Below are positions 23,291 through 34,155 of a stretch of 64,000 nt of DNA, piece by piece; position 1 is the stretch's first letter, and every line of letters starts with the position of its first letter. The DNA is taken from contig NC_049981.1 of the NCBI RefSeq assembly GCF_000003815.2, positions 21,789,512 through 21,853,511 on the forward strand. Reading direction: 5' to 3'. The stretch is from Branchiostoma floridae. Its lineage: Eukaryota; Chordata; Leptocardii; Amphioxiformes; Branchiostomatidae. Both the position numbers and the translations under genes were made by a program. The notes under the pieces were generated by a model. It ran no database searches. It had not been told where the DNA came from and was given only the letters and a program-made list of their open reading frames with translations.

Positions 23291-23965
23291 AATACGTTTC
23301 CCCCTTGCTCAGTTTGCAATCCGCTAACATCTGTCCATCGTCAAAACTTGAACCCGAAAGCCTCGATAAAAGTTGGAGCACGCGGCGAGAACAACATCGT
23401 GTGATAGGGAGACGCTGTTCCACATATGTCCTCCCCGCAAGCTTCCATCCTGCCTATAAGAAGTCGGATGCACTTGAGTCGGATGAGAATAGCCTCTACC
23501 AAGCTTCGTGGATCGGTGGTCTAATTGTAGAAATTGGACAAATAGAGTCTATAGTACGCTAGGGGAGTTAGCCGGCCTCAAGAGGACGATTCCTCACCTC
23601 CGTGGTGAGGATAATGATTCTACCGATCCACGGAGCCTGGTAGAGGCTAGGATGAGAAGTGTTCCCCTCACTCAGTTTGTCATGGATACGCTCACTACAT
23701 CTGTCCATCGTCACAACTTGAGCCTAAAGCCCAGATAAAACTTGGAGCACGCGGCGCGAACACCAGCATGAATGACAGAGCGAAGCTCGTCCACCTGAAT
23801 TCCTGATGTCCTCCCCACAATCTTCAATCCTGCCTATAAGAAGTCGGATGAGAAGTGTTCCCCTCACTCAGTTTGTCATGGATCCGCTCACAACATCTGT
23901 CCATCGTCAAAACTTGAACCTAAAGCCCAGATAAAACTTGGAGCACGCGTCGCGAACACCTCCCG
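23290..23965 (+). repeat. Tandem repeat, about 196-bp unit, three copies
   Basis: TGTCCATCGTCAAAACTTGA-like blocks start at about 23,332, 23,702 and 23,898. Each is followed by AAGCC..GATAAAA-TTGGAGCACGCG and preceded by CCCCTCACTCAGTTTG. The first unit is longer only because the MITE at 23,490-23,649 is inserted in it. Removing the element and one target copy restores a unit of about 200 bp. Confidence 0.85.
23490..23649. mobile_element. 160-bp MITE with 9-bp target-site duplication
   Basis: The left arm is TAGCCTCTACCAAGCTTCG, then TGGATCGGT. The right arm read in reverse is TAGCCTCTACCAGGCTCCG, then TGGATCGGT. The target site GGATGAGAA is duplicated exactly at 23,481-23,489 and 23,650-23,658. 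The uninterrupted site (GGATGAGAAGTG) is present in the neighbouring tandem unit near 23,846, which proves the insertion. Confidence 0.9.
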
Positions 23966-24199
23966 AAGGTCAGCTGTTCGGCTGACGAGAACAAGCTGAC
24001 GCAAGTTGAACCCTTCCCTTATCATCTCAAAACCCACACATTACAGAAAAGGTGGGATTATTTGTCTTCTACTGTCCCAGAAAAAGAGGCCAAACCCAAT
24101 ACGACACATGCAATTTTCATGAAATCGTTAGACTTTTAGACTTGAGAAGTTGCTTATTATACTGTATACCTTTGTTTGTTTGTCATTTTGTTTTGTCAC

Positions 24200-24870
24200 T
24201 TGCAATTAGCCCTCGGGGAAAACTTGCAGCCAACTTATCACTTAACCTGGTCACCAGCGTTTCCAAGCGCTGCATGTTTCATCCCTCGGTTCGTGTCCTT
24301 AGCAGCTTGCTATGGAACTGCAGGGGCACCTTTCTTTATTGTTGTAAATTGTATAGTTGAGGATGATTTACTAGAACTTCGAAAACCATCAGGTTACAGT
24401 AGTAGTCCAGTATCGCTTTCGCTGGTGTAACACTAACAGCTTGTTCTCATCTCAGGACCAAGGTGCCAACTGGTTTAATCTCCCGTTTTCCCGTGGCGAC
24501 TGACCTTGGTACTGCAGCATAACCATCGTTTTTTTTAAATATTTTGTCCCCGACTGGGGATTTTTCGGTAGTTTCGGTAGCAGATACCTTTTGAAATAAG
24601 GAATGGAAAAGTTGCAAGTTTGGAGTTTGGGTCCCTAGCTGCTTTCTATCGAGCTGCAGGGGCGTTGGGGGGATACACTGTTTAGTTGAATATAATTCAT
24701 TAAATCTTTGGTTCAAAAAGCAACAAATTACCCCAGTAACGTTCCCGCTGGTGTAACACTAACAGCTTGTTCACATCTCGGGAACAAGGTGCCAACTAGT
24801 TTAATCTCCGGTGTTCCCCTGGCTAGCGACAGAGCTATCGTGGGTCATCTCCTCTACGGATCGGTATCAT
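24200..24870 (+). repeat. Direct tandem duplication, about 326-bp unit
   Basis: GCTGGTGTAACACTAACAGC occurs at 24,421 and 24,747, and CAAGGTGCCAACTGGTTTAAT or a near variant at about 24,459 and 24,785. CTGCAGGGGC also recurs about 333 bp apart. The open frames in it are not preserved between the copies. Confidence 0.8.
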
Positions 24871-26390
24871 CCAGTTTGGTGCACGGTCGGGTTCCAATTA
24901 AGTGTCGTTAAGCGATTCAACGGATTTCGTTTCTGTCTAAAACTATATAACGTACATGGATGATGCAGTTCTTCTGTTACCTTCCCTCAGGGCAATGCGA
25001 CTCTCCACCGCATTCTTCTGCAGCGAGAAGAATGTGGTCCCAAACGTGACTTAGCTTGTATCCCCGCCGTCATCACAGTTCTCTTTTTCTTCTACAGAAG
25101 GCTATATATGATGATGTAGTGATGTAGTGCATACTGCAGAGCGATGCCTGTTAATGAAAGAACAGTGCGGTTTGCAAGATATATACAATGTAACTTTACT
25201 CTCGCATTTATGTTTCCTGTGCATACTACGTCAAAGCGGTTGTAATATGACACATCTTCAATCTTTCTTTATGAAACCATGCCAAACCAAACCAAATCAA
25301 ACCAAACCATTCACCACATGACAAGAATGTTTCGAGCCTAGGCTGCACACGTGTTTCTTGTCCCAGGAGGCAAGACTGTGACGTGGGCGGCGTTGAGGAC
25401 GTTTAACACCAATTGGTGTCTTTCCAAGACAAGGGCCACTGAACTAAAGGAGCAGGGGATGCATTTTCCCAGCTGTTGAGCTAGTTAGGCCCAGAAAAAA
25501 TAATCTCGTGTTCCCGTCTTGAGAAAGGTGTACTACAAGACATTTTTCGGACCAGGTTTAATAGATGAAGCAGGACAGCAAAGCTAGTGACAGGCTTTCA
25601 CGTTGGGCCCCTATTCCTCTAGACGTTGGGACCTAAACTGGATCCGTGTAAACGGTCTTGATTTCATAATTGGAATAAATATATGATGCAATGTGTACAG
25701 GTATGACTGAAAAGACAACAAAACACACAGAGTGTGAAAATATTCGTTTTTTTATCCATCGAATTCGTTTAGTGCTCTGTCAGATCTCCGTTGGCAGCGA
25801 GGTTGCCTCCCTAGGGGAATGGAGGTGTTTAAGCTAGTTGAAAGTTTCGCTCAATGATGTTCAACGGAAAGGGATTGTATAGTAGCGGCTTCTAGCGGTT
25901 GCTGTACAAAGTGTTATAACTGCTAAACTTTCCCAGGTACTACTCACACAAGTACCTGCCCTATTGTTTGATGTCATACAGATTCATATATGATATATAT
26001 GCTATACATATGTACCTTTAGGATGCTACAATGTAATCTAACAATCTGATATGATATTAGAATGGCATCAGATCGCTCCGTAAGCTGGCGTCTGAATCTG
26101 GTGACTTATAATTGCTTAAAACAACATCAAAGTTATTTATAAAATATAAACATATAAATGTATGTTCCGTGTTTGAGGAGAGCCACACGTTAAGCACCTT
26201 AAAGAACCCAACACACATCAAAAAGAGTAGAGCCTTTCCCGGTAAGTGTATCAGTTAAATCAGTCCGGATAAGCAACTTATACCCTTCGGTACAAACCTG
26301 GTGTGTTACACCATGAGGCGGTTTACAGCGAATGCAATACAAATCTGTCTTAAAGATAACACTTTTCAAATCTATGTCATTAAGTTGATA
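24870..26390. other. No gene seen (3' flank of the desaturase gene)
   Basis: AT-rich noncoding sequence. A short hairpin (CCGCATTCTTCTGCAGC and its partner GAGAAGAATGTGG) is at 24,997-25,030. The desaturase 3' UTR probably occupies the right part, but no certain poly(A) signal was found. Confidence 0.4.
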
Positions 26391-26395
26391 AACAC

Positions 26396-26452
26396 GGACG
26401 GACGGACGGACGGGCGGACGGACGGATGGATGGATGGATGGATGGATGGATT
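26396..26452 (+). repeat. (GGAC)n/(GGAT)n microsatellite
   Basis: A four-base tandem array that changes from GGAC units to GGAT units part-way. It lies about 125 bp beyond the desaturase stop codon, probably in the 3' UTR. Confidence 0.95.
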
Positions 26453-26577
26453 GTGTCATGCGTTTTAAAAACACAGCCCACGTGGGCTTATAAGACACAC
26501 ATCGTCATAACAGATGATATCACAACAAAAGTGAACAGCGGACACATAATCAATAAGTACTAAACAACTTATGTATC

Positions 26578-26786
26578 TCAGTGCGCATGCTCCCCCTTCC
26601 AGGTCCCGTCCCCTGTCCGTAACGCCCGTGCCCTGACGACGTTCGGTGACGCGGTCCTGAGATCGTACGCCAGGCCCGTCCACGCCATGGCGTCTATGAA
26701 CACCGTGGTCATGTTGATTCTCCATCCCAGCTCACCAGTGGCGTAGTCGAAGGGGAAGGTGTGGTGGTAGTTGTGCCAGCCTTCAC
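26578..26786 (-). CDS. SCD: Desaturase exon 5 (third histidine box and stop)
   Basis: Residues 263-331. GEGWHNYHHTFPFDY holds the third box HNYHH; vertebrate SCD has Phe where Trp266 stands. The C-terminus ends RTGDGTWKGEHAH then TGA, close to the usual SCD ending RTGDGNYKSG. The acceptor is CACTGCAG. Confidence 0.95.
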
Positions 26787-29700
26787 CTGCAGTGGTGGTA
26801 ATTGTCTTTAGTGGCATTCGGACTTAGATTTACACTTAAAAGTATCCCGGGTCCCGGCAAAAGACCCCAATACAATAAAAGCCAGCCCCGTTCGAAGTCT
26901 GGGAAGGAGGCTAGCCTTACCGCCAGCCATAGCGGACACGAAGCCATTCTCGGCCGGGTGGATGGACCGGTCGTACGGGCGGTTTCCCCACAGGTGCGCT
27001 GCGCTGTTCACCAGCCAGGTGACGTTCAGCGTCAAGACGTAACGTGACACCACGGCGATGAAGAAGGCGTTTCTCAGGCTCTCCTGCCAGGCCAGGATCG
27101 GGACGGCCGTGGGGAGGGCGAAGCACAGCAGCAGGACAGACGCCAGGTAGTACCTGTACATGACAGAGGAAAGATACTAGAAACTTTAGAAAGGCAGCGT
27201 ATAAAGGCGATTCAAACTCTGCAACTAAATAAAAGAAATTGGAGACTGAGTGTTCTTCCGAACATTTCGAGTGCCCTTCATCACTCGTCTTCAGTGTTAT
27301 TACAGTGAACTTGCAGAACAATTCAGTACATGTACAATCTAACTGAATAAAAACGCTTTGTCCAGAAAATGCTGAAGAAGAGTGATGGATGTCACTCTGT
27401 ACGTCCGGAAGGAAGTCTCTGACTTTCATCCAGATGTAGAGTTTGAATTGCCTTTACGTGTTGTTTATCTGGCCTGGGTGACTAACCACCATAAACATAG
27501 AAAGGCATCATTTACAAGAAATGTTAATCTTTACATGGTCTGCCCTAACAAACTACTGCTGTGTACAATCTTGCTCAAACACATTCATATACATGGCGAC
27601 CAGACCTCCAGCTCTGTCCTGCCACTTGCTACATAATGTAATATATGTGTAAACTCCACAGGGTTGCGCCTCCAGTAACCATGGTGATAGCCGTTTGGTC
27701 AAGGTCATTTGTCCGATTTGTTTCCAAAAGAAGAGGACGAAACAGAGCAAAACAACGTTTTCTCTCATTGAAGGTAATTCCTTCCCTTTGTCGGTCTATC
27801 ACATTTCCTTGTACTATATATCTTACTCCTTTGATTCCTTTAATCTTAACTGGTTTCTTTTCTCACCAAGTACAAGTACCTTTTCTGAAATCTGACGACA
27901 GGGTCAGCCGCCAAGTCGGTCATGTCGATCAGTTTCCCCTTGGCCTTGACATCCGGGTGCTTTCTGAGGAGGAGCCAACCACAGTGCGAGAAGAAGAAGC
28001 CGCGCGAGGCATTGTGGGGGTCGGCATCTGTCTCGGAGTACTTGTGATGACACCGGTGGTCACGTGACCACTCGTGAATATGATTCTGCGGAGGAAAGTG
28101 GCAGATGTAGAACCATCACAAGAACCTTAAAGGTTTCCAACCTGGCTAAATTGATATTTTGACCTTTCATCATTTTCTCATCAATGAATTAAGAAAGAAC
28201 GCAATTGTAACGAATATTTGGCATGAAAGAATTCTAAGTATGATTTTTGGACCATATAGATGGTGTCATCATCTTTTATTGCCCCTGATGTTATTTTTTT
28301 TCTATGAGAAAATACAGCACTTTTGTACACACCACTGCAATGTAGCCATTTTTGCATGATGATGATGATGAAAGCTACAAACTCACGTCCACACATCTTT
28401 TTTTATGTTCTAATGACTTGTTAGAAAAATAATTGTTTTCATCTAATAATAACTTTGTTTTCTTGATAAGAAAATAATTGAAGGTCAAAATACCAGTTTA
28501 GCCAGGCATGAATCCTTAACTTGAAAATTCATCTGTGTTCCTAAAAGTCATTTTGGACCAAAGTTTGAACTGAAATTTTCCATCACAAAAATTGGCAGTT
28601 ATCCAATGTGTCTCGGGCCAACGGTGGGTTCACACGTGCGTATATATTCAAGTCCGTTTGGTGTCCGTATGGAAGTCTTAGCCTCTACCAGGCTCCATAG
28701 GTCGCCGAAAGAATAATAGACAAATACAGCCAGATAACATGCAAACGGAGTTAGCTGGTTGCCTCGGACAGTCAACTCCTCTGGCAGGTATGTGTTCATA
28801 CTTGTCCGATTTCTACGATTTTTTCAGCGACCTGTGGAGCCTGGTAGAGGCTAAGACTTCCATATGGGACCTCATACGGACTTACAACAAAATGTATTCG
28901 GTGCCATATATGTACCTGGAATGCTACAGAGTTAGCCGCTGCCATGACCACCCTGAGCGGGAGCCTGGCCTTGTAGCTCCGGTGTGTCCACAGTCGGTGT
29001 GCCCCGGCCGTGATGCCCAGCACCCCGCTGAAGTAGTGAAGGAAGATCGCTGTGGGTGAAAAAAAAGATCACTAAAAGAAGAGAAGGTTGGTGGGAGTCA
29101 AAGAGACCATCTACATCAGATCCCATCAACCTTCCCTCAACCGAGACGGGGGCCGATACCGACTTCCAAGCACCTTTGACCCTTTGCAGTCGTTACACTT
29201 CCGGTCTGGATGTGTGACATGGAAATTGGATCATTACAACTTGAAAAGAATCAGCTTGTTGATCGAAAGCTTGTTGGTAAGCGCTGAAGTAGTGAAGGAA
29301 GATCGCTGTGGGTGGAATAAGAAGGAAAGGGGAAAGTGATGTCGATCCAGTTTTAGCTCACTGAAGAGCTAGTGTTCCACTGGACGTGACAGAGAATACA
29401 GATGTTTTGTTACAGTATTTACAGGTATATTGTACCGGAGAAATTCCCCTAGCTCTTCAAGTTGCCCTAAGGACTGCACCCCTTTTGAGTACCGTGCATG
29501 TTGGGTGTGCGACACAGCCGGAATCAAACTCACGGCTTCTAGTTCAAGAGGCAGGGCCGCTAACAACTGGACTACGCACGGAACCACTTGAAAAAGATCA
29601 CTTAAAAGAACACTTAAAAGAACACTAAAAGATAAATAAGTTTCTATCATGTATCACATACACAGTTCTCAAAGGAATACGTCATCACCTCAGTGAGAAA

Positions 29701-31586
29701 TGGAAGCATCGTTTTTTTACGCGGATATGTTTCAGGATATTTATGACATTAGGAGTGTTTGAGAAGACGATGGTCAAGGTCGATTTTGGGCCGCCTGGTG
29801 TATGACCTTGGCACTTCAGTAGAACTTCTGTTTTCTTTTGGTCCCGTGGTTTATAAATGTTGCCTTGACAACGACTGAGAGATTCAGGACGGATGCGAAG
29901 AAAAGAGGTCATCAACAGAGAGAGGTATATTTAAGTTCGTAAGAAGTTCCTTGTTGTGCGTCCAAGACCACACAGCATCTCATCTCCCTGCATTCCTGCA
30001 ACCGCCCTCAGTGTGCTGGAATCTAAACACCAGAACAAAACTTCAGTTCTGTTTTGCTGGATGTAATTGAATGGACGGTTGTGAACGTTACGCTTCCCTT
30101 TGAAACAGTCACGCCGTACCTTTTGTCATTGTCCGTATGTTTTCTTTGATGCCGAGCGAAGGCGTGCGCGTAGTTTCACGTCCGACGCGGTTACTGAGGT
30201 GCCTTTAGTTGAAGACGGTGGTTGTGAACTTATGTTTCCTTTATGTCTTTCTGTTGGGCTTGATAAAAGACTTGACGTGTATAAAGACGGACATGAATCA
30301 GTCTACTACTGTAATCTGGGTAGGTCGTGCTGGAGAGAGAAAGTCGGATGGGCGGGGGGACACTAACAGGCTAACTGAATCTACAATGAAAATGGATTCC
30401 AGCAGCAACAGGGTTCTATAAAACAAATTTCCTCCAGGCCATCTTGATTTGATTACATGGATAATCATCAATTGATGATTATCAATTTGTCCGCTCCCCA
30501 AAGTTTCGACCATACTGTAAATCATACAAAACTGCTGCCCTAAACTGTAAGGAAAGCGGATTCTGATGACGTAGGATGCAGAAATTCCAAAGTCAAAGGA
30601 GTGAAAGAACAATACCATACTCATGTGCTCTGCCTTAATACTGAACTTTATTGTTTTATCAGCTTAACACTTTGCGCTTAGAAGAACTTTGAGCGCCCCA
30701 TTCCTCTTCTTATTAGATCCCATGGAGCTGCTTTAATACACGGACGTACACTACAGACCACGTGACTGAAGTGTGCTTTTCGTAAGTTTTGTTTTCCTAA
30801 TGGTACGATACTTCTCATTAGATACAGACATGTGGCAACACCACATTTTCGTCTCAGCATAAATTTATATAATCTAACACTACTTTGCCCTCTGTACCAT
30901 CTCTGGTCTATGCGTGTAGACCTGGACTTCCTTACACATGTCATCACGGAGAAACATGGATGTGTGCGTTTTCCTGATAAGGGCTGAGGTCTTTGAAGAT
31001 TACGTCAGAAGTAGATATAGTTACTTGGATGAAACAAAGTGATAACTGCCATGAGGAGCAAACTCATTATATAATGTTCTCAAGTATGATATGCATGCAT
31101 GATACGGCAGACCCACAGTTACCTCTATGAAGGAGGTTCACCTCCGACGGAGGTACTGTTTATGGGTATGGCTTTCGCACCTGTAACTCAAGATCTGATT
31201 CTTTTGATGGATTTGGTCGAAGTTTCCGAGTTTTTATTTCAGGTAAATTTGGGGTTTAGCTAATACTAAATTCCACGATTAAGATTTAATTATAAAATTT
31301 GAAGCATTGGCTCAACAACACAGCTCTAGATCATGTACGCATATACACGTGATGAATGTTAATAACACTTACCCCACACGGTTGTGTATGTATGGGCATG
31401 AGGTATGAGGACCAGCCCATACACCGCCCCGATGTGGAGAAGAGTCATGAAGACCACATTCCTCCAGACGATCTGTAGTGGTTGGGCACGAGGCTGTGGT
31501 ATTCCAGCGCCGTTCGAGGACTGCTTGGGTGTACGCACCCTGCTGGTCTCGGTAGGCGCCATGGCACCGTTGGTTGATGACGTCAT
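26578..31586 (-). CDS. SCD: Acyl-CoA delta-9 (stearoyl-CoA) desaturase, complete five-exon gene
   Basis: Joining 31,586-31,373, 29,049-28,916, 28,085-27,880, 27,153-26,921 and 26,786-26,578 on the minus strand gives 996 nt, 331 residues plus TGA. All borders are GT-AG and all phases match. The enzyme uses O2, cytochrome b5 and a di-iron centre in the ER membrane to put a cis double bond at C9 of palmitoyl- or stearoyl-CoA. The three histidine boxes are intact: HRLWTH (89-94), HRCHH (126-130) and HNYHH (267-271), plus the NSAAH motif with H238. The four-membrane-segment pattern and the length fit the animal SCD family (about 330-360). Only the symbol's family level is certain; the ortholog among amphioxus paralogs is not resolved. 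Confidence 0.95.
26921..27153 (-). CDS. SCD: Desaturase exon 4 (membrane segments 3-4)
   Basis: It completes Arg185 and encodes residues 186-262. Two hydrophobic stretches are visible (YLASVLLLCFALPTAVPIL and NAFFIAVVSRYVLTL), followed by NVTWLVNSAAHLWGNRPYD with the iron-site-associated histidine H238. The acceptor is TCATGTACAG, the donor is GGCG then GTAAGG, phase 1. Confidence 0.95.
27243..27440. mobile_element. Inverted-repeat element in desaturase intron 3
   Basis: TTCCGAACATTTCGAGTGCC, then CATCACTCGTCTTCAG, on the left matches in reverse TTCCGGACGTACAGAGTGAC, then CATCACTCTTCTTCAG, on the right. The loop is about 80 bp. No coding capacity is present. Confidence 0.55.
27880..28085 (-). 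CDS. SCD: Desaturase exon 3 (second histidine box)
   Basis: Residues 117-184 and two bases of codon 185. NHIHEWSRDHRCHHKYSETD contains the HRxHH box; vertebrate enzymes have Ala where Cys128 stands here. GFFFSHCGWLLLRKHPDV, the conserved cytosolic segment, follows. The acceptor is CCTCCGCAG, the donor is AAAAG then GTACTTG. Confidence 0.95.
28624..28885. mobile_element. MITE in desaturase intron 2, TAGCCTCTACCAGGCTCC family
   Basis: Both arms contain GGAAGTCTTAGCCTCTACC, then AGGCTCCA and GGTCGC. The outer left end reads GTGGGTTCACACGTGCG. The core arm is the same as that of the 9-bp-TSD element at 23,490, and the outer arm matches the solo end at 20,285. It ends about 30 bp from the exon 2 donor. 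Confidence 0.75.
28916..29049 (-). CDS. SCD: Desaturase exon 2 (first histidine box)
   Basis: Residues 72-116 begin AIFLHYFSGVLGITAGAH and carry the first iron-binding box HRLWTH followed by RSYKARLPLR. The acceptor is CACCCACAG, the donor is TTCCAG then GTACAT, phase 0. The first 24 nt and the acceptor are duplicated about 265 bp upstream, at 29,282-29,314. A MITE ends about 30 bp below the donor (28,624-28,885). Confidence 0.95.
29282..29314 (-). repeat. Duplicate of the desaturase exon 2 acceptor and first 24 exon bases
   Basis: The plus-strand 33-mer beginning CGCTGAAGTAGTGAAGGAAG and ending CTGTGGGTG is identical to 29,024-29,056, which spans the exon 2 acceptor (CACCCACAG) and the codons for IFLHYFS. 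No donor follows the copied bases, so it cannot itself be a full exon. Confidence 0.9.
29340..29583 (-). repeat. tRNA-derived SINE, full copy
   Basis: Read on the minus strand it opens with GCGTAGTCCAGTTGTTAGCGG (A-box-like), then the B-box-like GAGTTTGATTCCGG about 40 bp on, followed by a body shared with 55,425, 15,908 and 31,861. It lies in desaturase intron 1. Confidence 0.75.
29680..31372. other. SCD: Desaturase intron 1, remainder
   Basis: No additional exon was found. A palindrome (ATAATCATCAATTGATGATTAT) is at 30,461-30,482. A dyad TGAAGGAGGTTCACCTCC and GACGGAGGT occurs near 31,127-31,155. The sequence from 30,437 (TTGATTTGATTACATGGAT) resembles the left arm of the repeat at 54,640. 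Confidence 0.5.
31373..31586 (-). CDS. SCD: Desaturase coding exon 1
   Basis: It encodes residues 1-71 and the first base of codon 72. The short polar N-terminus (MTSSTNGAMAPTETS) leads into the first membrane segment (WRNVVFMTLLHIGAVYGLVL) and the ER-loop start IPHAHTYTTVW. The start chosen is the first ATG; a second ATG at codon 9 is in frame. The donor is GTGGG then GTAAGTG, phase 1. Confidence 0.93.
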
Positions 31587-31860
31587 CTTCAGACGATAAA
31601 TGGTCAGATGGTCACGTGCCTTTTGCTGAGGTGAACGTACGCCTTCCTTTCGAACTTTTGATTATGGTCAAGTAAATCACATGTACTTGCTATCGTGGGG
31701 CTATCGTTTCTGAGAGACTGCGCTGCGCAACGTTGGAAAGGATTTGAAATTAAGTACAAGAAAATATCAGAAGTCATCCTAAGTTTCATAAGTATAAAAA
31801 AGTGAAAGTGATCTGGAAGAGCAAAAACTCCAGTATTGGAAAAATTCCAAAAAATTCCAG

Positions 31861-32020
31861 TAGAGCAAAAATTCCAGTATTGGTGACAGAGAAGACATAC
31901 GCTACATAGACAATTTACAGTTTTCATTGTACCGGGAATTTCCGCTAGCTCTTTGCGACAAGTATTTATAATGGACCGCGGAAATTCTCAACAAACATTT
32001 TCGCAATGTCTTGGAAGACT
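31861..32020 (-). repeat. Truncated SINE copy
   Basis: It shares GTGACAGAGAAGACA, TTTACAG, TTCATTGTACCGGGAA and TTTCCGCTAGCTCTT with the SINE at 29,340. It lies just upstream of the desaturase start codon, in the 5' UTR or promoter flank. Confidence 0.5.
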
Positions 32021-32029
32021 GCAAAGTAT

Positions 32030-33925
32030 GCCTACTACGCCAGGACAATTCCCGAATGGAACAGCCTCTCCGCCCACATCGTCGACACTGGACACATTCA
32101 AGAACAGGTTGCTGTCATCCCACATCACGTAGTCTAGTCGCTGCGCCTCCTCCATCTGCGTGATATTCCTACCAGGAAGTTTGCAGATTATGAACTGGAA
32201 GATTTCATGGCACCAGGAACACGACCCACGCAGCTGATTTCTCAACACTTCAACTGATTTTCAAACTGATGTCAAAAGGACAATAGTGACCACAATTATT
32301 TGAAACTTGGTGGATACTGAATTAAAAAGATTCATACAAAGATGATGATGACCCGAAATTTGAGCTGTGTACTTATAAGTCTTCCATTAAGTTTATGTAT
32401 TCAAATTGCACACTTATTTTGTATTCTAGTCTACTTTGTATTTGTCCTTTGCGCAGTGTCATAGTCTGCATAGACTAACGGACAGTAGTAGTAGTACTTA
32501 CAGGTATTTCTAAATGAAATTTTGGACTTGTGATATTTATCACCACTCGTATCGAACTGAACTCTCAGCAAAAAAACAAGCAAGAGGCACAATGGAAAAA
32601 CACTTCACTTTATTACAGTTGAACTTCTATTGCTTCACAGCCAGAGTAATGCATACCGTTGCTCTTATACCAACCCATAAAGAAATCTTTCTACCCTACA
32701 TATTTCCCTCATACCGAAGACAGGGAAGACTAGTGTAGGATGATGCAGCAAGCTTCCCGAGCAGGCTTCTGACGATGTCCTCGACTGGCTGACTAAGTAC
32801 AACGTAACTCAAAGTCGAACACGTAACAAAAATAAGTCGTTTTATGCCCTGTAGGCAAGATTATGACACATAGTTCTTACGCCAACTGACAAATAACTAC
32901 AAACATGAATGGAACCATATAAAAGTGCTATAAATACACCATGTAAATGGATAAATATGAGATACAAATGAAATTGCACAATGTACATCTAACTTTCTCT
33001 GAACAAATTACAAAGCCTCTATTTACTTAATAATAGCTACTGTCACAGTAGTCCTGGTAGTGGACCAAAGACGGTGCCTTGAGGCACCCACCTTCCATCT
33101 ATAGCTACGGCTTTGTCTACTTTGGCAGTGAATATCCAACAAGAAGAGTTGAACTTGTTTCCTATTGCAGTCATTGGTATGCCTGGTGTTGTGTACTACA
33201 TGTACGTGGTGACTACTGACACCATCTATTATAGCAGCTTATTTCTTAGTACATCTGTATTTATTTTGATCTAGTACATTGAAGACTGTCCCCTTGAAAA
33301 TGTAAAGGGAGGGGGGTACACCACATGGATTTTCACCCAAGAATCTCATCGCTTTCCAACTCTCATCCAACTTGCTCCCTTGCTCGTATTTCTTTGGCAC
33401 CCTTTTATATACACACAGACATCTCAACTCTATGCTTAGCCCTGAACTTGTGAAACAAATAGACCAAATCTGCATAAGTCTACAAGTCTAGACCAGCACT
33501 TAAAGGAGTCCTAAAATCCACAAGAGAGTAATTTTCCGATAGATATTAATTTTAGGAAGTAAAACATGCATGTTACTTCACATTATACGATAAGTACCCA
33601 CTAGTCTTGCGTATATCAAAAAGTATTCAGTATTGTGCTAAACTGACCAAGTACTGTCTAATCAAATTAAGCAAGCTCAGCCCATGGCTGAATACAGTTT
33701 ATCAACACATAATCTATTGGAAAATAACACTCCCTTCTGGAGTTTAGGACACCTTAAGCATGCTTACTTCTATGTAATATGCTAGCATGCCTAGTACCAG
33801 TATGAATTTCTGTGAAATTTTATTTGTCAGTTTCCTCACATCCTGCACAGCACTGTGGTACACAAGGATATGTTTTTAGCCATCAGAGAGCAACATTCAC
33901 ATCGCCAGGTCATCAACAGTAATCA
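32030..33925. other. Intergenic, between the desaturase and USP-like genes
   Basis: No exon was found apart from the reverse-transcriptase relic at 33,045-33,175. It presumably holds the desaturase promoter on its left side; no core promoter element is obvious. Confidence 0.4.
33045..33175 (-). pseudogene. Decayed non-LTR reverse-transcriptase fragment
   Basis: On the minus strand the frame reads VAIDGRWVPQGTVFGPLPGLL then a stop. This resembles the conserved VPQGTVLGPLLF block (RT motif 4 area) of LINE reverse transcriptases. The neighbouring sequence is shifted and stopped, so only a relic remains. Confidence 0.45.
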
Positions 33926-33927
33926 TG

Positions 33928-34149
33928 TAACGCTAGTTCACCTTTATTTGTGGGGTAACCTGTTTCCGCTGTTTTTAAAAACGGTATTCAGGGACGAAGG
34001 GATATCGAGTAGATGGACAGTGGTTTCACATTGCAATATTTTCAATTTATTGCAAATTGAAACCACTGTCAAAATCCTCAATTATCCTGTTTTTAAAAAC
34101 AAAGGATATAGGTTATCGCTCGGATAAAGGTGAACTAGCATCAACGTTA
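33928..34149. mobile_element. MITE, CTAGTTCACCTTTAT family, copy 1
   Basis: The left end is TAACGCTAGTTCACCTTTAT; the right end is complementary (ATAAAGGTGAACTAGC, then ATCAACGTTA). A second internal stem pairs ACAGTGGTTTCA with TGAAACCACTGT. Copies 2 and 3 are at 44,782 and 62,215. Confidence 0.8.
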
Positions 34150-34155
34150 TAGTTT

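Noticed and set aside
23290-23965. CRISPR-like array
   Set aside because: The units are about 196 bp, diverged and in a eukaryotic genome; an ordinary tandem repeat.
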